Shown: in pieces, positions 6,509-12,446 of the stretch
Layout of the letters: each line of letters opens with the position of its first letter
Position numbering within the stretch: the stretch's first letter is position 1
NCBI GenBank assembly: GCA_944321005.1
Contig: CALUJT010000036.1
Span: forward strand, 1-12,446
Direction of reading: 5' to 3'
Length of the DNA: 12,446 nucleotides
DNA from: an uncultured Atopobiaceae bacterium
GTDB lineage: Bacteria > Actinomycetota > Coriobacteriia > Coriobacteriales > Atopobiaceae
The notes under the pieces: generated by a model
What the model was told of the DNA's origin: nothing
The model's database searches: none
The model's input: only the letters and a program-made list of their open reading frames with translations
Position numbers and translations under genes: made by a program

Positions 6509-7431
6509 CCTTCCTCTTTGCCGGCCAGGGCGCCCAGCACCCCGGCATGTGCGCAGACCTCATCGAGTCCGAGGCCGCGGCCAGGGCCGTCTTCGACGCC
6601 GCCGACGCCGTGCGTCCCGGCACCACCGAGCAGTGCCTCTCCGGCACCAAGGAGGAGCTCTCTCAGACCATCAACACCCAGCCCTGCGTCTTCGCGGCGG
6701 ACCTCGCGTGCGCCCGCGCCCTCGAGGCGCGCGGCGTGACGCCGGACGTTGTCGCGGGCTTCTCGCTCGGCGAGGTGGCCGCGCTCACGTTTGCCGGCGC
6801 CTACACCGACGAGCGGGGCTTCGAGCTCGTGTGCCGCCGCGCCGAGCTTATGGCCGACGCCGCGGCCGCCAACCCCGGCGCCATGCGTGCCGTCGTGAAG
6901 CTCGACGCCGCCACCGTCGAGCGCCTCGCCGCCGAGGCGGGCGAGGCCTGGCCCGTCAACTACAACAGCCCCCTCCAGACCGTCGTCGCCGGGACCGCCG
7001 AGGCGTGCGAGAGCCTCGACGCCCTCGTGAAGGAGGCCGGGGGGCGCGCGATGAAGGTCGCCGTCTCGGGCGCCTTCCACAGCCCGTTCATGGCGGACGC
7101 CGAGCGGGGCCTCACGGAGTACCTCGCCGAGGGCCACGAGCCCGGTGAGACCCGCGTACCCGTGCTCGCCAACCGCACGAGCGAGCCGTACCCGGCGGAC
7201 GCCTCCGGGCGCGCCGCCCTTCTCGCCAGCCAGGTGGCCAATCCCGTGCAGTGGGTGCGGACCCTGCAGAACATGGCGGCCGACGGCGTGGACACCTTCA
7301 TCGAGGTGGGCCCGGGCAAGACCCTCACGGGTCTCGTGTCGCGCACCCTCGAGGGCGTGACCGCGCTGCCGTGCGAGACGGTCGAGCAGCTCGAGGCCGT
7401 CCTCGCCGCCCTCTCCGAGAGAGGGGAGTAG
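6496..7431 (+). CDS. fabD: Malonyl-CoA:ACP transacylase
   Basis: The protein transfers malonyl from CoA to acyl carrier protein. The 311-residue product has GQGAQ (10-14), the nucleophile Ser90 in GFSLGE, Arg114/Arg115 for carboxylate binding and catalytic His195 in GAFHSPF. The start at ATG 6496 lies within the last codons of fabK in another frame (13-nt overlap), with GGAG 7 nt upstream, which suggests translational coupling. It is followed after 2 nt by fabG. Length and motifs are normal. Confidence 0.97.
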   Translation: MGKVAFLFAGQGAQHPGMCADLIESEAAARAVFDAADAVRPGTTEQCLSGTKEELSQTINTQPCVFAADLACARALEARGVTPDVVAGFSLGEVAALTFAGAYTDERGFELVCRRAELMADAAAANPGAMRAVVKLDAATVERLAAEAGEAWPVNYNSPLQTVVAGTAEACESLDALVKEAGGRAMKVAVSGAFHSPFMADAERGLTEYLAEGHEPGETRVPVLANRTSEPYPADASGRAALLASQVANPVQWVRTLQNMAADGVDTFIEVGPGKTLTGLVSRTLEGVTALPCETVEQLEAVLAALSERGE

Positions 7432-7433
7432 CA

Positions 7434-8204
7434 ATGGCCGAGAAGATCGGGACCATCGAGCGCGACGCCTCCCGTCGCGTGGCCCTCGTCACGGGCGCCT
7501 CGCGCGGAATCGGGCGCGCCGTCGCGGAGGGGCTCGCCGCCGACGGCTTTGACCTCGCCCTCGTCTATGCGGGCAACGAGGCTGCGGCCGCCGAGGCCGT
7601 GGCCGCCTGCGAGGCCGCCGGCGCCACCGCGCGCGCCTACCGCTGCGACGTCTCCGACCCCGAGGCCGTGAAGCAGGTCGTCGACGCGGTGATGGCGGAC
7701 TTCGGCAGCGTCTGGGCCCTCGTCAACAACGCGGGCGTCACGCGCGACGGCCTGCTCGTCCGCATGTCCGACGAGGACTTCGCGCGCGTCATCGACGTCA
7801 ACCTCAAGGGCGCCTTCCACACCATCCGCGCCCTCTCGCGTGCCTTCATGCGCCAGCGCGGAGGCCGCATCGTGAACATGGCCTCCGTCGTGGGCCTCAT
7901 GGGCAACGCCGGCCAGGCCAACTACGCGGCCTCCAAGGCCGGCCTCATCGGCCTCACCAAGTCCGTCGCGCGCGAGCTCGCCCCGCGCGGGGTCACCGTC
8001 AACGCCATCGCGCCGGGCTTCGTCGAGACCGACATGACGGCCGTCCTCTCCGAGAGCGTGGTCGAGGGCTACGAGAGGCAGATCCCCCTCGGGCGCCTCG
8101 CGAGCGCGGAGGAGATCTCCGCCGTGGCCCGCTTCCTCGTGAGCGACGCCGCGTCCTACGTAACCGGGGAGGTCATCCGCGTCGACGGTGGCATGGCGAT
8201 GTAA
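7434..8204 (+). CDS. fabG: 3-oxoacyl-ACP reductase
   Basis: This short-chain dehydrogenase reduces beta-ketoacyl-ACP with NADPH. The 256-residue protein shows the cofactor loop TGASRGIG (20-27), NNAG (98-101) and the catalytic tetrad Asn123, Ser151, Tyr164 and Lys168. The IAPGFVETDM segment follows at 192-201. An N-terminal lead of about 13 residues precedes the first beta strand, slightly longer than usual. ATG 7434 has a GGGGAG site and lies 2 nt after the fabD stop, so the start is well supported. The downstream gap to fabF is unusually long for this operon and holds a REPIN-like repeat. Confidence 0.97.
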   Translation: MAEKIGTIERDASRRVALVTGASRGIGRAVAEGLAADGFDLALVYAGNEAAAAEAVAACEAAGATARAYRCDVSDPEAVKQVVDAVMADFGSVWALVNNAGVTRDGLLVRMSDEDFARVIDVNLKGAFHTIRALSRAFMRQRGGRIVNMASVVGLMGNAGQANYAASKAGLIGLTKSVARELAPRGVTVNAIAPGFVETDMTAVLSESVVEGYERQIPLGRLASAEEISAVARFLVSDAASYVTGEVIRVDGGMAM

Positions 8205-8211
8205 CTGGCAC

Positions 8212-8283
8212 GCGTGCAAAAGGGACAGTCACTTTTGCACGCTCACATGACAGACGTGCAAAAGTGACTGTCCCTTTTGCACG
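8212..8283 (+). repeat. REPIN-like perfect inverted repeat between fabG and fabF
   Basis: Two 29 bp arms (8212-8240 and 8255-8283) are exact reverse complements, separated by 14 nt. Each arm is itself a partial palindrome: CGTGCAAAAG and CTTTTGCACG flank the 9-nt centre GGACAGTCA (or its complement). The same arms in the same order recur at 10448-10529. Two inverted palindromic units around a short spacer fit the REPIN pattern, whose REP units are mobilised by RAYT transposases; none is encoded here. The transcript would form a very stable 29 bp stem ending 4 nt before the fabF Shine-Dalgarno site. Confidence 0.88.
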
Positions 8284-8297
8284 CGATGGGAGTTGAG

Positions 8298-9545
8298 ATG
8301 GAGCACAGGGTAGCAATCACCGGCATCGGCGCCGTCACGCCGCTCGGCAACACCGCCAAGGAGACCTGGGAGGCCATGGTGGCGGGCAGGTGCGGCATCG
8401 GCCCCATTACCCACTTCGACACCGAGAACTTCAAGGTCAAGGTCGCGGCCGAGGTCAAGGACTTCGACGGCGCCGCCCTTCTCGGCAAGCAGGAGGCCGC
8501 GCACCTGGACCTCTTTTCCCAGTACGCGCTCGTGGCCTCCGACGAGGCGATGGCCGACTCCGGCCTCGACGCCGAGGACGCCGTCGACCGCGAGCGCCTG
8601 GGCGTCTACGTGGGCTCGGGCGTGGGCGGCATCAACGCCTTCGCGGACAACGTCCACGTCATCGCCGACCGCGGGCCGCGTCGCGCGTCCCCCTTCATGA
8701 TCACGATGATGATCGCCAACATGGCAACCGGCAACATCGCCATTCGCCACAAGGCCCTCGGCCCCACGCTCCCCGTCGTGACCGCGTGCGCCACCTCCGC
8801 CCACGCCGTGGGCGAGGCCTTCCGCGCGATCAAGCACGGCTACGCCGACGCCATCCTCGCCGGCGGCGCCGAGGCCGCCATCATGCCGGAGTCCATCGCG
8901 GGCTTCACCAGCTGCCGCGCCCTCACCACCAACCCCGACCCCGCCACCGCGTGCCGCCCGTTCGACGCGGAGCGCAACGGCTTCGTCATGGGCGAGGGCG
9001 CCTGCGTGCTCGTCCTCGAGGAGTGGGAGCACGCAGTCGCGCGCGGCGCCCACATCTACGCCGAGCTCGTGGGCTACGGCAACACCGACGACGCCCATCA
9101 CATCACGAGCCCCGACCCCGAGGCCGCGGGCATCACCCGCGCCATCAGGCAGGCCGTGGAGGAGGGCGGCGTGAAGCCCGAGGAGGGCCTCTACATCAAC
9201 GCGCACGGCACCTCAACCAAGCTCAACGACGCCTCCGAGACGCTCGGGTTCAAGCAGGCGCTCGGCGAGAAGAACGCGCGTGCGGCACACGTCTCCTCCA
9301 CCAAGTCCATGACCGGCCACATGATCGGCGCCACGGGCGCCGTGGAGGCCATGGCCTGCGCCCTCGCCCTCGAGAACGGCATCGTGCCGCCCACGATCAA
9401 CTACCACACGCCCGACCCGGCGTGCGATCTCGACTACACGCCCAACGAGGCCGTGGAGTGCGAGCTCACCTGGGCCCTCTCCACCAACCTCGGCTTCGGC
9501 GGACACAATGCGGCGCTCGCCCTGCGCGCCGTGGAGAGGAGCTAA
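8298..9545 (+). CDS. fabF: Beta-ketoacyl-ACP synthase II
   Basis: The enzyme elongates acyl-ACP with malonyl-ACP. The 415-residue protein has the Cys-His-His triad of the family: Cys164 in TACATS, His303 in NAHGTST and His341 in KSMTGHMIGA, with Lys336. The glycine-rich NLGFGGHNA motif lies near the C-terminus. ATG 8298 is chosen because GGGAG lies 5 nt upstream and the protein then begins MEHRVAITGIG as in relatives. ATG 8286 and a TTG at 8277 are in frame but lack a ribosome site, and the TTG is inside the repeat. It is the only elongating ketosynthase here, so it may serve both FabB and FabF roles. accB starts 2 nt after its stop. Confidence 0.97.
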   Translation: MEHRVAITGIGAVTPLGNTAKETWEAMVAGRCGIGPITHFDTENFKVKVAAEVKDFDGAALLGKQEAAHLDLFSQYALVASDEAMADSGLDAEDAVDRERLGVYVGSGVGGINAFADNVHVIADRGPRRASPFMITMMIANMATGNIAIRHKALGPTLPVVTACATSAHAVGEAFRAIKHGYADAILAGGAEAAIMPESIAGFTSCRALTTNPDPATACRPFDAERNGFVMGEGACVLVLEEWEHAVARGAHIYAELVGYGNTDDAHHITSPDPEAAGITRAIRQAVEEGGVKPEEGLYINAHGTSTKLNDASETLGFKQALGEKNARAAHVSSTKSMTGHMIGATGAVEAMACALALENGIVPPTINYHTPDPACDLDYTPNEAVECELTWALSTNLGFGGHNAALALRAVERS

Positions 9546-9547
9546 CC

Positions 9548-10012
9548 ATGGACTCTGCCAAGATTTCCGAGATCGCCGACATCATGAGGAGTCACGGCCT
9601 CACGCGCGTGCGCGTGGAGGACCCGGACGGCTCGGCCGTCGAGCTCGAGTGCGGCGGCGCGCCCTCGGCTGCCCCGGCGCCCGCGCCGCTCCCCGCGCCC
9701 GTCGCTCCGGCGCCGGCCCCCGCGCCTGCGCCCGCGGCTCCCGCCCCCGCCGGCGACGAGCCCCTCGACATGTCCCACACCACTGCGGTTCGCGCCCCCA
9801 TGGTCGGTGTCTTCTACGCCGCCCCCGCCCCCGGTGCCGAGCCCTTCGTGCAGGTGGGCTCCAAGGTCAAGAAGGGCGACACCCTCTGCGTCATCGAGGC
9901 GATGAAGGTCATGAACGAGGTGACCGCGGAGGAGGACGGCGAGGTCGTGGACATCTGCGTGAAGGACGGCGACCTCGTCGAGTACGGCTGCTGCCTCATG
10001 AAGATCTACTAG
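9548..10012 (+). CDS. accB: Biotin carboxyl carrier protein of acetyl-CoA carboxylase
   Basis: This 154-residue protein carries CO2 on biotin between the carboxylase and carboxyltransferase. A short N-terminal domain (1-36) is joined by a Pro/Ala-rich flexible linker (about 38-69) to a biotinyl domain. The acceptor is Lys120 in IEAMKVMNE. The linker is encoded by near-repetitive GC-rich sequence at 9662-9751. The start ATG 9548 has AGGAG 7 nt upstream and is 2 nt after the fabF stop. It is the expected substrate of the BirA ligase encoded at 3322-4068. Confidence 0.97.
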   Translation: MDSAKISEIADIMRSHGLTRVRVEDPDGSAVELECGGAPSAAPAPAPLPAPVAPAPAPAPAPAAPAPAGDEPLDMSHTTAVRAPMVGVFYAAPAPGAEPFVQVGSKVKKGDTLCVIEAMKVMNEVTAEEDGEVVDICVKDGDLVEYGCCLMKIY

Positions 10013-10025
10013 GGGAGGGCGTCGC

Positions 10026-10439
10026 ATGAACAAGGAGGAGCTCAAGAGCCTGCTGCCGCACCGCGAGCCCATGCTCCTGCTCGACGAGGCGGAGGTCGTC
10101 GACGGCGAGGCTCACGGCAAGATCACCATCACGGGGGACGAGTTCTTCGTCCGGGGCCACTTCCCCGGCAACCCCATCGTCCCCGGGGTCATCCAGTGCG
10201 AGATGCTCGCGCAGAACTGCTGCGTCCTTCTTGCCAACGACCTCGCCGCCAAGGGCGCCACGCCCTTCTACACGAGCCTCGACAAGGTGCGCTTCAAGCA
10301 CCCCGTGCGTCCTGGCGACACCATCGAGCTCACCTGCCGCATCACCAAGAGCCGCGGCCCCTTCCGCTTTGCCACGGGAGAGGCGCGCGTCAACGGGGAG
10401 CTCTGCTGCCAGGCGGAGATGTCCTTCGCGCTCATGTAG
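10026..10439 (+). CDS. fabZ: 3-hydroxyacyl-ACP dehydratase
   Basis: The enzyme removes water from beta-hydroxyacyl-ACP. The 137-residue hot-dog-fold protein has PHREPMLLLD at the start, catalytic His45 in GHFPGNPIVPG and Glu59 in IQCEMLAQ. Length is usual for FabZ and too short for FabA-type extensions. A GGGGAGGG site precedes ATG 10026, 13 nt after the accB stop. No FabA, FabM or second FabZ is seen in the window, so how unsaturated fatty acids are made is not shown here. A REPIN-like repeat follows 8 nt after its stop. Confidence 0.96.
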   Translation: MNKEELKSLLPHREPMLLLDEAEVVDGEAHGKITITGDEFFVRGHFPGNPIVPGVIQCEMLAQNCCVLLANDLAAKGATPFYTSLDKVRFKHPVRPGDTIELTCRITKSRGPFRFATGEARVNGELCCQAEMSFALM

Positions 10440-10447
10440 CGGCCGGC

Positions 10448-10529
10448 CGTGCAAAAGGGACAGTCACTTTTGCACGGCTCTTGGCATTTGACGAGAGCGG
10501 CGTGCAAAAGTGACTGTCCCTTTTGCACG
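10448..10529 (+). repeat. Second REPIN-like perfect inverted repeat, between fabZ and accC
   Basis: The arms (10448-10476 and 10501-10529) are identical to those at 8212-8283 and in the same order, but the 24-nt spacer differs in length and sequence. The outermost bases add one more pair (C/G). It fills most of the 108-nt fabZ-accC gap and ends 7 nt before the accC Shine-Dalgarno site. It carries no T run of terminator type, so the transcript probably continues through it. Confidence 0.88.
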
Positions 10530-10547
10530 GTGCGCCAGGAGGCAACG

Positions 10548-11877
<1,330 letters not shown>

Positions 11878-11885
<8 letters not shown>

Positions 11886-12446
11886 GCGGGAGAAGAGCGT
11901 CAACGCGCTCGAGGGTCCGGTCACGGAGATCGCCGCCGAGTTCCCGGAGCGCCACGTCCTCGTCAAGTGCCCCGGCTGCAAGCGCGTCATCGACCAGGCA
12001 AAGTTTGCCGAGAACCTCGACGTCTGCCCGCGCTGCGGGCGTCACCTGCGCGTCTCCGGCCGCAAGCGCATGCGCATCACCGTGGACGCGGGGAGCTTCG
12101 AGGAGTGGGACGCCAACCTTGCCGCCACGGACTTCCTTGACTTCCCCGGCTACGCCGAGAAGCTCGCGGACGCCCGCGAGAAGAGCCACGAGAACGACGC
12201 GGTGGTCTGCGGCGTCGGCACGATAGGGGGCCACAAGGCCGCGCTCTTCTTCATGAACGCCGACTTCATGATGGGCTCCATGGGCTCGGTGGTGGGAGAG
12301 AAGATCTGCCGCACCTTCGAGCGCGCCACGGAGCTCGGCCTGCCCGTCGTGGGCTTCACCGTCTCCGGCGGCGCCCGCATGCAGGAGGGCACGACCTCCC
12401 TCATGCAGATGGCCAAGGTCTCCGCGGCGGTGCGCCGCCACTCCGA
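11878..12446 (+). CDS. accD: Acetyl-CoA carboxylase carboxyltransferase beta subunit (3' end outside window)
   Basis: This subunit, with AccA, moves CO2 from carboxybiotin to acetyl-CoA. The 189 visible residues start at ATG 11878, inside the last codons of accC. A zinc ribbon follows with Cys31-x2-Cys34 and Cys50-x2-Cys53. The crotonase-type carboxyltransferase core shows GSMGSVVGEK (133-142) and SGGARMQEG (163-171), where the backbone forms oxyanion holes. Together these identify AccD rather than a propionyl-CoA carboxyltransferase. The remaining roughly 90-100 residues, and probably accA, lie beyond the window edge. Confidence 0.96.

Noticed and set aside
6960..8219. Long minus-strand open frames opposite fabD/fabG, and similar ones opposite fabK, fabF and accC
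   Set aside because: They are rich in Gly, His, Val, Asp and Arg as expected from antisense reading of high-GC codons, match no family I know, and lie opposite well-identified genes.
8212..8283. CRISPR array or intrinsic terminator as explanation for the repeat pair
   Set aside because: There are only two units, in inverted orientation, with no series of equal spacers. No T run follows the stem, and the operon clearly continues downstream.
10449..10547. Upstream extension of accC through the repeat (reading MQKGQSLLH...)
   Set aside because: It is simply the REPIN-like repeat in translation. The AGGAGG site and family N-terminus support ATG 10548.

Overview
This window is a high-GC bacterial chromosome segment of about 12.4 kb that is mostly conserved housekeeping genes. 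It holds the 3' end of rpoC, one unrecognised accessory gene, a biotin ligase gene (birA) on the opposite strand, and a nearly complete type II fatty-acid-synthesis (FASII) and acetyl-CoA carboxylase operon. The GC content, codon use (CGC, CTC and GTC dominate) and style of the unrecognised protein suggest an anaerobic actinobacterium of the class Coriobacteriia (Olsenella/Atopobium/Collinsella-like). The fab gene order is of the Firmicutes kind, with FabK as enoyl reductase. This taxonomic call is inference from memory; no search was run.

Layout. 1-1557: C-terminal 518 residues of RNA polymerase beta', with a roughly 212-residue extension carrying a helix-hairpin-helix segment that aligns without gaps to the C-terminal domain of the alpha subunit. 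1591-1626: strong intrinsic terminator. 1649-1780 and 3200-3332: two copies, in opposite orientation, of a ~132 bp element with terminal inverted repeats, bracketing a 386-residue protein (2010-3170) with a possible nuclease-like C-terminal half. 3322-4068 (minus): birA without a DNA-binding domain; its stop codon lies inside the end of the second element. 4069-4307: divergent control region with a good -10 box for birA and a near-palindrome upstream of fabH.

4308-12446 (plus): fabH-acpP-fabK-fabD-fabG-fabF-accB-fabZ-accC-accD, with accD cut by the window end. Genes are tightly packed, with overlaps or gaps of 2 to 57 nt. The two exceptions are fabG/fabF (93 nt) and fabZ/accC (108 nt), each of which holds a REPIN-like perfect inverted repeat with identical 29 bp arms.

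Functionally, AccB (carrier), AccC (biotin carboxylase) and AccD (with AccA, presumably just downstream) make malonyl-CoA. BirA attaches biotin to AccB. FabD moves malonyl to the acyl carrier protein AcpP, FabH starts chains, FabF extends them, and FabG, FabZ and FabK complete each cycle. The items most worth a second look are the alpha-CTD-like fusion on RpoC, the paired elements around the unknown gene, and the two REPIN-like hairpins placed next to the ribosome binding sites of fabF and accC.
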